Shown piece after piece: positions 7,782 through 13,814 of a DNA stretch of 15,148 nucleotides (position 1 is the stretch's first letter; each line of letters begins with the position of its first letter). The notes beneath the pieces were generated by a model. It saw only the letters and a list, made by a program, of their open reading frames with translations. It had not been told where the DNA came from and ran no database searches. A program made the position numbers and the translations under genes. Origin of the DNA: RUG11462 sp045649405 (GTDB lineage: Bacteria; Bacillota; Clostridia; Oscillospirales; Acutalibacteraceae); assembly GCA_045649405.1 (NCBI GenBank), contig JAZRPW010000043.1:1-15148 (forward strand). The letters are read 5' to 3'.

Positions 7782-8618
7782 TTAGAAATCCCAAAAATCA
7801 TCTGCCAAAATAGGTCCGCCCATTACAGCGTCATTACATCTGTCGCAATTTTTGTCTTCGCAATGTGTAATTTGCGGGTTTTCTTTAATCTCTTTAGCGC
7901 AAACTTTAACAAGTTCACGGGCATTGAAACAAATCCATTTAGATTCTCCAACAAAACACTCTTTTGCATAAGGGTTTAATGCTTCACTTAAATTGTTAAA
8001 CCCTTCAGAACAACTGCCAACGTTGGTTGGAACAATTTTTAAATTTTCATCATAAGCCCAACGCACAAAAAGTGTGCGCTCTGCTAACATTTCGGCGTAA
8101 TGAATGATGGTGGCAGATGTTAAATCAACCCCCATTAAAAGCACAAAACCGTCTTTTTCAATAAGTTTGTCAAACGGCGCATAAACATCACGCCAGGTTT
8201 GTGCGCTTACCAACTCATTTGCGCATTTGCCAAGTGCTGTAAATGAGTTAAGCGGATGATTACCTCTAACGCTTTTTTCGTGATTTAAAATGAATTTTGG
8301 AAATGCTCCCATATCATTTTCTGATATTTCTTTACTTGTAACATCAAAATGTTTAGGGCTTGGCAATTCTCTTTGTGTGTACCAACTGCCGTCGCCAATT
8401 CCGTTTTGATTTGGACTAAATCTTTTTATTGGTGGTGCTTCAAAATCATAAGAAAATGTAGGAGCAAGAATTGTGCAACCATTTTCCAAAAAAGCATTTT
8501 TTAAATCTTCAAGTTCAACCTTTTCGCCAAAAGATTTCATTGAAGAGTGAATGCAAACGCTTGAATTTTTTATTCCTAAAAATTCAATTGCTTTTTCAAA
8601 ATCTTTTTTGCTTATCAT
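7782..8618 (-). CDS. AAC(3)-family N-acetyltransferase (YokD-like)
   Basis: The protein has 278 residues from MISKKDFEKA; GGAGGG seven bases upstream of this ATG decides the start over one five codons earlier. The family transfers acetyl from acetyl-CoA to an amine; characterised members modify the 3-amino group of 2-deoxystreptamine aminoglycosides, but many chromosomal relatives have no known substrate. Family landmarks are VCIHSSMKSFG near the N-terminus, MGAFPKFILNHEKSVRGNHP (about 103-122) and LMGVDLTSATIIHYAE with the conserved His163 and Glu166. After about residue 250 comes an unusual tail with HC, C and C (His252, Cys253, Cys258, Cys261) that could bind a metal. Resistance should not be assumed from family membership. 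The gene stands alone with its own promoter. Confidence 0.87.
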   Translation of the reverse strand: MISKKDFEKAIEFLGIKNSSVCIHSSMKSFGEKVELEDLKNAFLENGCTILAPTFSYDFEAPPIKRFSPNQNGIGDGSWYTQRELPSPKHFDVTSKEISENDMGAFPKFILNHEKSVRGNHPLNSFTALGKCANELVSAQTWRDVYAPFDKLIEKDGFVLLMGVDLTSATIIHYAEMLAERTLFVRWAYDENLKIVPTNVGSCSEGFNNLSEALNPYAKECFVGESKWICFNARELVKVCAKEIKENPQITHCEDKNCDRCNDAVMGGPILADDFWDF

Positions 8619-8643
8619 TTTTTCGCCCTCCATTCTTTACTTT

Positions 8644-8672
8644 ATTATATATGTAGTTAAATTTTTTTGCAA
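8644..8672 (-). promoter_or_regulatory. SigA-type promoter of the acetyltransferase gene
   Basis: On the - strand TTGCAA and a perfect TATAAT are separated by 17 bases. The -35 element abuts the T-run of the GH16 terminator, so the two signals are packed back to back. Confidence 0.75.
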
Positions 8673-8673
8673 T

Positions 8674-8706
8674 AAAAAACTGCCCGAAGTTTTCGGACAG
8701 TTTATT
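8674..8706 (-). terminator. Intrinsic terminator of the GH16 gene
   Basis: The stem pairs 8677-8688 with 8692-8703 (12 positions, one mismatch) around a 3-base loop. Read on the - strand it is followed by a T-run, a few bases after the GH16 stop codon. Confidence 0.85.
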
Positions 8707-8709
8707 TTT

Positions 8710-9468
8710 TTATTTTTCTTCTTGATAATATCTAACATAATCAATGTAGTATTTTTGTGGGAAAACTGTGTTTTCATCAGGGTCACCAGGCCAACCGCCA
8801 CCAACTGCAATGTTAAGAAGCGCATATTGTGGTCTGTCAAAACAGTCGAGCTCTGAAATGTTACATTTGTTGTAATAAACGCCATCAATATAGAATTTAG
8901 CGCAGTTTTCATCCCAGTCAACACCAAATACGTGGAAGTCATCTTTAAAGTCGCCTTCCATAAGCTCATAAGCTCTTGGCAAAATGTGACCAGCAGGTTC
9001 GCCAGCGTAGTGAACAGTAGCTTGACAGATGTGGTCGCCGTGGTGGTCATTGAATGGACAAGTAGCGAATGTTGTGTTGTTACCGCCAACCATTTCCATA
9101 ATATCAATTTCGCCACATGCTGGCCATGGATTTTCTCTAATGTCTTGACCTAAAGTCCAGAATGCAGGCCAAATGCCTTGACCATAAGGCAATTTTGCTC
9201 TCATTTCAAGTCTGCCGTGTGTGAAGTTAACTTTGCCATAAGTGTTAAGTGAAGCAGATGTATAAGGACAATCAGGGTCGTCAGTTTTGATTGCTTCAAT
9301 AACCAAACAACCATCTTCAATGTAAGAGTTTTCAGGTGTGTCAACATATTTTTGAAGTTCGTTGTTGCGAACATAACCTAACTCAAAATTCCAATTATCT
9401 CTGTTGATTTCTGGTGCGTCAAATTCATCTGACCACACGAGTTTCCAGTTTTTCTTTGCGTTACCCAT
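8710..9468 (-). CDS. Glycoside hydrolase family 16 (beta-glucanase/laminarinase-like), no signal peptide
   Basis: The protein has 252 residues from MGNAKKNWKLVWSDEF. It is a GH16 enzyme: the catalytic signature GEIDIMEMVG places the nucleophile at Glu120, the helper Asp at 122 and the acid/base at Glu125. The substrate-cleft strands KLVWSDEFD, RLEMRAKLPYGQGIWPAFWTL and the C-terminal IDYVRYYQ are typical. Such enzymes cut beta-1,3- or mixed beta-1,3/1,4-glucans or related galactans; the exact glycan is not readable. AAAGGAG 12 bases upstream supports the start, and the mapped promoter rules out starts further upstream. No signal peptide or membrane anchor is visible, so the enzyme is either cytoplasmic or released by an unusual route. 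It has no added binding module and no transporter beside it. Confidence 0.93.
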   Translation of the reverse strand: MGNAKKNWKLVWSDEFDAPEINRDNWNFELGYVRNNELQKYVDTPENSYIEDGCLVIEAIKTDDPDCPYTSASLNTYGKVNFTHGRLEMRAKLPYGQGIWPAFWTLGQDIRENPWPACGEIDIMEMVGGNNTTFATCPFNDHHGDHICQATVHYAGEPAGHILPRAYELMEGDFKDDFHVFGVDWDENCAKFYIDGVYYNKCNISELDCFDRPQYALLNIAVGGGWPGDPDENTVFPQKYYIDYVRYYQEEK

Positions 9469-9502
9469 AGTATAAATATACTCCTTTAAAATTGTTAAAT
9501 CC

Positions 9503-9531
9503 ATAGTATCACATTGTGGTGCTTTTGTCAA
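9503..9531 (-). promoter_or_regulatory. SigA-type promoter of the GH16 gene
   Basis: On the - strand a perfect TTGACA is followed after 17 bases by TACTAT, preceded by TGA (extended -10). It lies about 35 bases upstream of the GH16 start and inside the otherwise gene-free gap before cotJA. Confidence 0.78.
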
Positions 9532-9643
9532 TTGAAATTGGTTAATTTTATACATTAAAATAACAAAATTCTACAAATGTTCATATTATATTAACGAAAG
9601 CAAAGTCTTTCAAGAAAATCAATTTAAGGAGATTTTTAAATTT

Positions 9644-9847
9644 ATGTATGATGAAATTTTGCTAACAAATTCTGAAATTTCAGAGCGCAAGGTTGATGAA
9701 AAATGCATCAACTCATTGCCACTCACAATGGCATTTGTTGCAATGCAAGAATGGGACGATTTGTATAGCCTTGACAAAGGTCTTGAGCAAGGTACAATTT
9801 TCCCAACACTAGACAAACCATTTTTGGGAAGAAGGATTGAAAAATGA
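9644..9847 (+). CDS. cotJA: Spore coat-associated protein CotJA
   Basis: The protein has 67 residues and belongs to the CotJA family: SLPLTMAFVAMQEWDDLY and the C-terminal GTIFPTLDKPFLGRR are the recognisable parts (the family has a conserved LDKPF). In Bacillus subtilis cotJABC is transcribed in the mother cell by SigmaE and the proteins enter the inner coat. Here the gene begins after AAGGAG (9626-9631) with a rather long 12-base spacer, and its stop overlaps the start of cotJB by four bases (ATGA), which indicates translational coupling. I could not identify a convincing SigmaE promoter upstream. Confidence 0.92.
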   Translation: MYDEILLTNSEISERKVDEKCINSLPLTMAFVAMQEWDDLYSLDKGLEQGTIFPTLDKPFLGRRIEK

Positions 9848-10095
9848 CAGAAAAGCAAAAGTTGATGAAAAATCTTCAAATGTATAGTTTCGCTGTTGTT
9901 GAAACGGGTTTGTTTTTAGACACTCACCCTTACAACAAAAAAGCACTTGAATATTTTAATAAGGTAAAGATGTTGAAAGACAAGGCACAAAAAGAGTACG
10001 AAAGAAAATACGGCCCAGTTGTTATGACTTCAAACGAAAGTGATGATAAGTGGGATTGGGCGCTATCAAAATGGCCTTGGGAGGTAGATGATTAA
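9844..10095 (+). CDS. cotJB: Spore coat protein CotJB
   Basis: The protein has 83 residues and is of CotJB type: FAVVETGLFLDTHPYNKKALEYF and the C-terminal WDWALSKWPWEVDD are characteristic. It is small and Trp-rich at the end, with no signal peptide, as expected for a mother-cell coat component. It starts inside the end of cotJA (4-base overlap) and its stop shares one base with the ATG of cotJC, so the three genes are a tightly coupled operon and should be made in comparable amounts. Confidence 0.94.
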   Translation: MTEKQKLMKNLQMYSFAVVETGLFLDTHPYNKKALEYFNKVKMLKDKAQKEYERKYGPVVMTSNESDDKWDWALSKWPWEVDD

Positions 10096-10694
10096 TGTGG
10101 ATTTATAAAAAGCAATTGCAATACCCGGTAAACATCAAAAAGGCAAACCCTGCGGCTGCAAAAATTTTGGTAACGCAACTTGGCGGTCCGCATGGTGAAA
10201 AAGGTGCTTCAACTCGTTATCTTTCTCAAAGATTTGCTATGCCTTATGACGAGGTTAAAGCAATTCTTACTGATGTGGGCACCGAAGAATTGGCGCATGA
10301 AGAAATGGTTTCTTCCATGCTTCATCAACTGACAAAAAATATGACATTTGAGCAGATTAAAAATGCGGGTTTCGACACCTATTTTGTTGACCATACTGCT
10401 GGAATTTATCCACAAGCAGCATCAGGTGTGCCGTTCTCTGCATCAACAATTGCGTCAACTGGCGATGTTCTTGCAGACCTGCACGAAGACTTGGCGGCAG
10501 AACAAAAAGCACGACTTTCTTATGACAATTTGCTTAGACTTATTGATGACCCAGATGTGCGCGACCCACTCAAATTCTTGCGTGAGCGAGAAATTGTGCA
10601 TTATCAACGCTTTGGTGAAGCAATGAGAAAGGTGCAAGACAGATTAGATTCTAAAAACTTTTACGCATTCAACCCTGCGTTTGATAGAAAGTAA
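10095..10694 (+). CDS. cotJC: CotJC, manganese-catalase-like spore coat protein
   Basis: The protein has 199 residues in the di-manganese catalase family, whose non-haem Mn2 centre breaks down hydrogen peroxide. All expected metal ligands are present: Glu35 (HGEKGA), Glu65-x-x-His68 (EELAHEE), Glu136 (AAEQKAR) and Glu166-x-x-His169 (REIVHY). The start overlaps the stop of cotJB by one base. In spores the protein sits in the coat, where it may protect against oxidants. Length and motif spacing are normal, so it is very likely functional. It is the strongest single sign that this organism, or a recent ancestor, makes endospores. A hairpin terminator begins four bases after the stop. Confidence 0.95.
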   Translation: MWIYKKQLQYPVNIKKANPAAAKILVTQLGGPHGEKGASTRYLSQRFAMPYDEVKAILTDVGTEELAHEEMVSSMLHQLTKNMTFEQIKNAGFDTYFVDHTAGIYPQAASGVPFSASTIASTGDVLADLHEDLAAEQKARLSYDNLLRLIDDPDVRDPLKFLREREIVHYQRFGEAMRKVQDRLDSKNFYAFNPAFDRK

Positions 10695-10697
10695 ACA

Positions 10698-10729
10698 AAA
10701 AGCAGATGAGTCTCTCATCTGCTTTTATA
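10698..10729 (+). terminator. cotJ operon terminator, first copy of a 30-bp repeat
   Basis: A perfect 13-bp stem (10698-10710 with 10714-10726) closes a 3-base loop and ends in TTTT. Bases 10700-10729 recur exactly at 11523-11552. Confidence 0.9.
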
Positions 10730-10758
10730 TTGCAAATTTTACCAATATGTGTTATATT
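10730..10758 (+). promoter_or_regulatory. SigA-type promoter of the UDG-like gene
   Basis: TTGCAA (10730-10735) and TATATT (10753-10758) are 17 bases apart, with TGT before the -10. It begins at the very base after the first 30-bp repeat, so the module carries its own promoter. Confidence 0.7.
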
Positions 10759-10788
10759 GAAGAAAATATGAAAGAGGTGTTTAATGAT

Positions 10789-11532
10789 ATGCTGTTTGAA
10801 GAAGAATTAGAAAAAGTTTATAAAGAGCATTTTGATAAGTGTCAGGAACACAATTATTGTGAACAAAAACAATTGGCAGACGAAGCAGAACAAAGCTATC
10901 AATATTCACGAGCTGCAAAAGTTGGTTGCAAATACAAAAAACAAGATGTTCAAGTTTTAATTATTGGACAGGAGCAACCTAAAGTAAGAGAAGAAAACTT
11001 TTCTCCACCATCAACTACAGCAACAAACCAACATTGGAAAAGAACGCTTTTAACTATTGCTAAATGTCTTGGAAAAGATTATAGTGATTTAGAAAAGTTA
11101 GAAAATAGCAAGGATATGACAGAATTGTATGAATATGCAAAGAAGTTTGCTTTTACCAATATATATAAGTGTGGTTTTTCAAAAGACGGAAAGTGGTCGG
11201 GTAGTTCTGTAAAGCATAATAAATTTATGGCGAAAAATTGCTCACAACTTTTCTTGAAAGAAATAGAAATTTTAAAACCTGATTTGATTATTAAACAAGG
11301 CAAATGGAATAGTGATTGCATTGAAGGTATCTTTGAAAAAAACGGCAAGGGTACACAAATTAAATTTGAAAATCAAAATATGAATATCAGTTTATATAAA
11401 TATGAGAATTATTATTTTGATAAACCTTTATATGTAATTTATGCATATCACCCAACCTGCAAAAATCCAAATTGGTATAAACACAGAAAATCTTTGTATA
11501 ATTGTATTGAAAAGTTCAACGGAAGCAGATGA
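10789..11532 (+). CDS. Uracil-DNA glycosylase superfamily-like protein (uncertain)
   Basis: The protein has 247 residues from MLFEEELEKVY; GAGGTG nine bases upstream decides this ATG. Three parts suggest the uracil-DNA glycosylase superfamily: VLIIGQEQPKV (about residues 54-64), in the position of the motif-A GQDPY-type loop; FAFTNIYKCGFS with ILKPDLIIKQGKW in the central sheet; and YAYHPTCKNPNW late, in the position of the HPS/HPT loop. The usual catalytic Asp of motif A is not seen (Gln-Glu-Gln instead), so base-excision activity is doubtful and DNA binding or another nucleotide-linked role is possible. It is cytoplasmic. The stop codon lies inside the second 30-bp terminator copy, so the last two residues are encoded by the repeat. 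The neighbours say nothing about function. Confidence 0.55.
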   Translation: MLFEEELEKVYKEHFDKCQEHNYCEQKQLADEAEQSYQYSRAAKVGCKYKKQDVQVLIIGQEQPKVREENFSPPSTTATNQHWKRTLLTIAKCLGKDYSDLEKLENSKDMTELYEYAKKFAFTNIYKCGFSKDGKWSGSSVKHNKFMAKNCSQLFLKEIEILKPDLIIKQGKWNSDCIEGIFEKNGKGTQIKFENQNMNISLYKYENYYFDKPLYVIYAYHPTCKNPNWYKHRKSLYNCIEKFNGSR

Positions 11533-11552
11533 GTCTCTCATCTGCTTTTATA
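11523..11552 (+). terminator. Terminator of the UDG-like gene, second copy of the 30-bp repeat
   Basis: It is identical over 30 bases to the cotJ terminator. The hairpin includes the TGA stop codon (11530-11532) of the gene it terminates and ends in TTTT. Confidence 0.88.
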
Positions 11553-11556
11553 ATGT

Positions 11557-11640
11557 TCGGCGTGAGCAAGCCCACGCCCTACGATAAATCTTTGGTATTT
11601 TTGTAGGGCAGGAGCTTAATCCTGCCGCATTCTCGGGAGA
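11557..11640. repeat. Pair of inverted REP-like hairpins
   Basis: Unit 1 is a hairpin (GGCGTG 11559-11564 with CACGCC 11573-11578) ending in CCCTAC. Unit 2 begins with GTAGGG (11603-11608) and forms a hairpin (GGCAGGA 11607-11613 with TCCTGCC 11620-11626). The units point away from a 20-base spacer, so the whole is an imperfect palindrome like a BIME. It is GC-rich in an AT-rich setting. A small palindrome, TCTCGGGAGA (11631-11640), closes it. Confidence 0.65.
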
Positions 11641-11779
11641 TTAAGGTAAAAATACGAGTATAAAAGGCTTGCTTTTATAAAAAATCGTCAATTCTTTGTA
11701 TAAGTTGCACAAATAATGGTGCGAAAGTTTTACACAATTTTCTTAAAATGTAGAAATTTTGGAATAAAATAAAAAAATG
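11641..11779. other. AT-rich gap upstream of the S10 promoter
   Basis: There is no gene here. The one structure I see is an 8-bp inverted repeat (TATAAAAG 11659-11666 with CTTTTATA 11672-11679, 5-base loop) without a following T-run. The rest, about 11700-11779, is A/T-rich and could act as an UP-like element for the next promoter. Confidence 0.5.
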
Positions 11780-11808
11780 TTGCATCTAAAGGGGGTTTGT
11801 GTTATCAT
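11780..11808 (+). promoter_or_regulatory. Promoter of the S10 ribosomal operon
   Basis: TTGCAT (11780-11785) and TATCAT (11803-11808) are 17 bases apart, with TGT directly before the -10 (extended -10), and a very AT-rich stretch lies upstream. Transcription should start near 11815, giving an approximately 310-base leader before rpsJ. Confidence 0.8.
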
Positions 11809-11814
11809 AGTAGG

Positions 11815-12127
11815 GCACGAATGTGCGCTTACATGCGTTGAAGCGGGAGGTGGCCACTCAATGAAGTGGGAAATTTCCGCCGAGTATGTCCGATTTTAAA
11901 CCGGGCGAAATTGTACTGTTTATATAGTATGTTCTTGTCGTCTTAATACAAGGCAATTGGGCTTTGTAAATGAGATGATTAAAGAGATTAGCCGAACCCG
12001 GAACAACACGAGGTGTGTTGATTTCGGTTTTATGTTGGGAAAACGTGAAACACGCGGCTAAGGGTTAAATACAAAAAACAGTATGTCACTGCCCGCCCCA
12101 AAATTTTTTATAGGAGGCGTCAGAAAG
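11815..12127 (+). promoter_or_regulatory. Structured 5' leader of the S10 operon
   Basis: Several hairpins can be drawn by eye: GCAC/GTGC near the 5' end (about 11815-11826), a nested hairpin 11843-11880, CAACAC/GTGTTG at 12004-12020 within CCGAA/TTCGG (11992-12027), and CGTG/CACG at 12044-12054. TTAGCCG (11988-11994) can also pair with CGGCTAA (12055-12061), which excludes the CCGAA/TTCGG stem, so two folds compete. AACCC (11995-11999) matches GGGTT (12063-12067) as a possible pseudoknot. The region has no large ORF. Ribosomal operons are commonly controlled by a ribosomal protein binding such leaders (L4 in E. coli S10); whether that applies here is inference. I do not recognise a catalogued riboswitch. 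Confidence 0.6.
11861..11899 (+). CDS. Possible 12-residue leader peptide in the S10 leader
   Basis: The ORF encodes MKWEISAEYVRF and stops at TAA (11897-11899). Its case rests on an unusually good ribosome site, GGGAGGTGG (11845-11853), seven bases before the ATG, in a part of the leader with no other use for one. The site and start fall inside a predicted hairpin: GCGG (11843-11846) pairs with CCGC (11877-11880), and CCACT (11854-11858) with AGTGG (11865-11869), leaving the ATG in the loop. It might couple translation to leader folding. It could also be a chance ORF. Confidence 0.4.
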   Translation: MKWEISAEYVRF

Positions 12128-12436
12128 ATGGCAAAAGAAAAAATCAGAATCAGAATTAAAAGCTACGACCACGTTTTAGTTGACAAGTCAGCTGAAAAAA
12201 TCGTAGAAACAGCGAAGAGAACAGGTGCTAGAGTTTCAGGTCCTATTCCACTTCCAACTGAGAGAGAAGTTGTTACAATCCTTCGTGCTGTTCATAAATA
12301 TAAAGACAGCCGTGAGCAATTCGAAACAAGAACTCACAAGAGATTGATTGACATTCTTCGTCCATCAAACAAGACAGTAGAGGCTTTACAAGGCCTTGAA
12401 TTACCTGCTGGTGTTGACATCGAAATCAACCTTTAA
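12128..12436 (+). CDS. rpsJ: Ribosomal protein uS10
   Basis: The protein has 102 residues, the normal length. It begins MAKEKIRIRIKSYDH and contains the conserved PLPTEREVVTILRA, HKYKDSREQFETRTHKRLIDI and LPAGVDIEINL. It is a 30S head protein and also, as NusE, a component of antitermination complexes. The ATG at 12128 follows AGGAGG (12112-12117) by ten bases; an in-frame ATG at 12083 has no such site and would add residues foreign to S10. It is the first gene of the S10 operon and is preceded by the long leader. Confidence 0.98.
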   Translation: MAKEKIRIRIKSYDHVLVDKSAEKIVETAKRTGARVSGPIPLPTEREVVTILRAVHKYKDSREQFETRTHKRLIDILRPSNKTVEALQGLELPAGVDIEINL

Positions 12437-12539
12437 TATGTAACGCGCTCACGCGTGATATTAATAAGGTATAGTTTCGGCCACACTAAAGGTCATGTTG
12501 GCATAAGCCAACCAATAACCAATAAGGAGGAAAAAAGAT
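12437..12539 (+). promoter_or_regulatory. rpsJ-rplC spacer with two hairpins
   Basis: Two hairpins occur: ACGCG/CGCGT (12443-12456) and GTTGGC/GCCAAC (12497-12512), each with a 4-base loop. Neither has a terminator T-run. They may be RNA-processing or translational-control elements. The AAGGAGG for rplC follows the second one. Confidence 0.5.
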
Positions 12540-13172
12540 ATGCAAAAAGCTATCATTGGCAAAAAGATTGGTATGACCCAACTTTTTGACGAAAAGGGAA
12601 ATGTAGTCCCAGTTACTGTTGTAGAAGCAGGCCCTTGCGTTGTTTCTCAAAAGAAAACAGTAGAAACTGACGGTTACGAAGCAGTTCAAATTGGCTTCGG
12701 CGACCTACAGCCACGCAAGGTAAACAAACCTATGAAAGGTCATTTCGCTAAGGGCGATGTTGCTCCTAAGAAATATCTCCGTGAGTTCAGACTCGCTGAT
12801 ATCTCTGCTTTAAACGTAGGCAACATCATCAAAGCTGACACTTTCGCTGAAGGCGATAAAGTTGACGTTGTTGGTACTTCAAAAGGTAAAGGTACTGCAG
12901 GCGTTATCAAACGTTGGAACTTCGGCAGACTTAAAGAATCACACGGTACAGGTCCTGTACACAGACACGCAGGTTCACTCGGTGCTTGTTCATCACCTTC
13001 ACGTGTATTCAAAGGTAAGAAGTTAGCAGGTCACTTGGGCGCAGAGAGAGTTACAGTTCAAAATCTCGCTGTTGTTAAAGTTGACGCTGAAAACAACATT
13101 ATTGCAGTTAAGGGTGCAATCCCTGGACCAAAAGGCGGTATCGTTACTATCGCTGATTCGGTTAAAGCTTAA
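12540..13172 (+). CDS. rplC: Ribosomal protein uL3
   Basis: The protein has 210 residues, the normal length, beginning QKAIIGKKIGMTQLFDEKG. The central loop that reaches toward the peptidyl-transferase centre is recognisable (VHRHAGSLGACSSPSRVFKGKKLAGHLG). It is one of the first 50S assembly proteins and binds 23S rRNA domain VI. AAGGAGG lies just before the ATG. It is co-transcribed with rpsJ across a 103-base structured spacer and followed after 18 bases by rplD. Codon use (many AAA, GTT and GCT) is like its ribosomal neighbours. Confidence 0.98.
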   Translation: MQKAIIGKKIGMTQLFDEKGNVVPVTVVEAGPCVVSQKKTVETDGYEAVQIGFGDLQPRKVNKPMKGHFAKGDVAPKKYLREFRLADISALNVGNIIKADTFAEGDKVDVVGTSKGKGTAGVIKRWNFGRLKESHGTGPVHRHAGSLGACSSPSRVFKGKKLAGHLGAERVTVQNLAVVKVDAENNIIAVKGAIPGPKGGIVTIADSVKA

Positions 13173-13190
13173 GAAAGGAGAGAATAAATT

Positions 13191-13814
13191 ATGCCAAAAG
13201 TAGCAGTAGTAGATATGGCTGGACTTAAAGTTTCAGACATCAAACTTTCAGATAAAGTTTTTGGTATCACACCAAATGCCACAGTAATGCATAGAGCAGT
13301 TGTAGCTTTCCTTGCAGCACAACGTCAAGGTACACAATCAGCTCTTACTCGTGCAGAAGTTTCTGGCGGCGGTAAAAAACCTTGGAGACAAAAAGGCACA
13401 GGCCACGCAAGACAAGGTTCAACACGTGCTCCACAATGGACACATGGTGGTATTGTATTCGCTCCAAAGCCAAGAGATTATGATAAAGGTCTCAACAAGA
13501 AAGAAAGAGCACTCGCAATCAAATCTGCTTTGTCAGACAAAGTTGCTGAAAAATCTCTCATCGTTCTTGATAAAATGGATGTAACCGAATACAAAACTAA
13601 AGTTGTTGCTGACATGCTTAAAGCAGTTGGTGCTGGTAAAAAAGCACTCATCGTTTTAGATGAAAACAATGCTTTCGCAGTTAAGAGCGCAAACAACATT
13701 GTTGGTGTTAAAACAGCACAAACAAACACAATCAACGCTTATGATATTATCAATGCTGATTCATTGATCGTAACATCAGCTGCAATCAAAGCAATTGAGG
13801 AGGTGTATGCATAA
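13191..13814 (+). CDS. rplD: Ribosomal protein uL4
   Basis: The protein has 207 residues. The long loop that lines the exit tunnel is clear: SGGGKKPWRQKGTGHARQGS, then RAPQWTHGGIVFAPKPRDY. L4 is a primary 23S-binding protein; in E. coli it is also the repressor of its own S10 operon, acting on the leader, which makes it the natural candidate ligand for the leader here, although the mechanism in Firmicutes is different or unknown. AAAGGAGAG precedes the ATG. Its stop codon overlaps the rplW start by one base. Confidence 0.98.
   Translation: MPKVAVVDMAGLKVSDIKLSDKVFGITPNATVMHRAVVAFLAAQRQGTQSALTRAEVSGGGKKPWRQKGTGHARQGSTRAPQWTHGGIVFAPKPRDYDKGLNKKERALAIKSALSDKVAEKSLIVLDKMDVTEYKTKVVADMLKAVGAGKKALIVLDENNAFAVKSANNIVGVKTAQTNTINAYDIINADSLIVTSAAIKAIEEVYA

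Larger units (their letters stand above)
10700..11552. other. One-gene module bracketed by duplicated 30-bp terminators
   Basis: Two identical direct copies (10700-10729 and 11523-11552, 823 bases apart) flank a promoter and a single gene. Flanking bases outside the copies differ. The arrangement looks like a cassette gained between cotJC and the S10 operon, through recombination at, or duplication of, the terminator. No transposase or integrase is present. Confidence 0.6.

Noticed and set aside
8637..9116. 159-residue ORF on the - strand within the GH16 gene
   Set aside because: It is an out-of-frame shadow of GH16, with Thr-rich low-complexity residues and no ribosome site.
9469..9555. Longer N-terminus for the GH16 protein
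   Set aside because: The extension lies across and upstream of the promoter, has no ribosome site and is not a signal peptide.
9570..9643. SigmaE promoter for cotJABC
   Set aside because: It is expected from Bacillus, and a -35-like CATATT is present, but I could not find a matching -10 at proper spacing.
10681..10788. Longer N-terminus for the UDG-like protein
   Set aside because: It would overlap the cotJC end, the terminator and the promoter; the ATG at 10789 has a GAGGTG site.
11659..11679. Terminator upstream of the S10 promoter
   Set aside because: The 8-bp stem is nearly all A-T and is followed by A residues, not T, on the + strand.
11886..11927. Second micro-ORF in the S10 leader (MSDFKPGEIVLFI)
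   Set aside because: It has no ribosome site; its start overlaps the first micro-ORF in another frame.
12083..12127. Upstream ATG for rpsJ
   Set aside because: The extra 15 residues are foreign to S10, and AGGAGG precedes the ATG at 12128.
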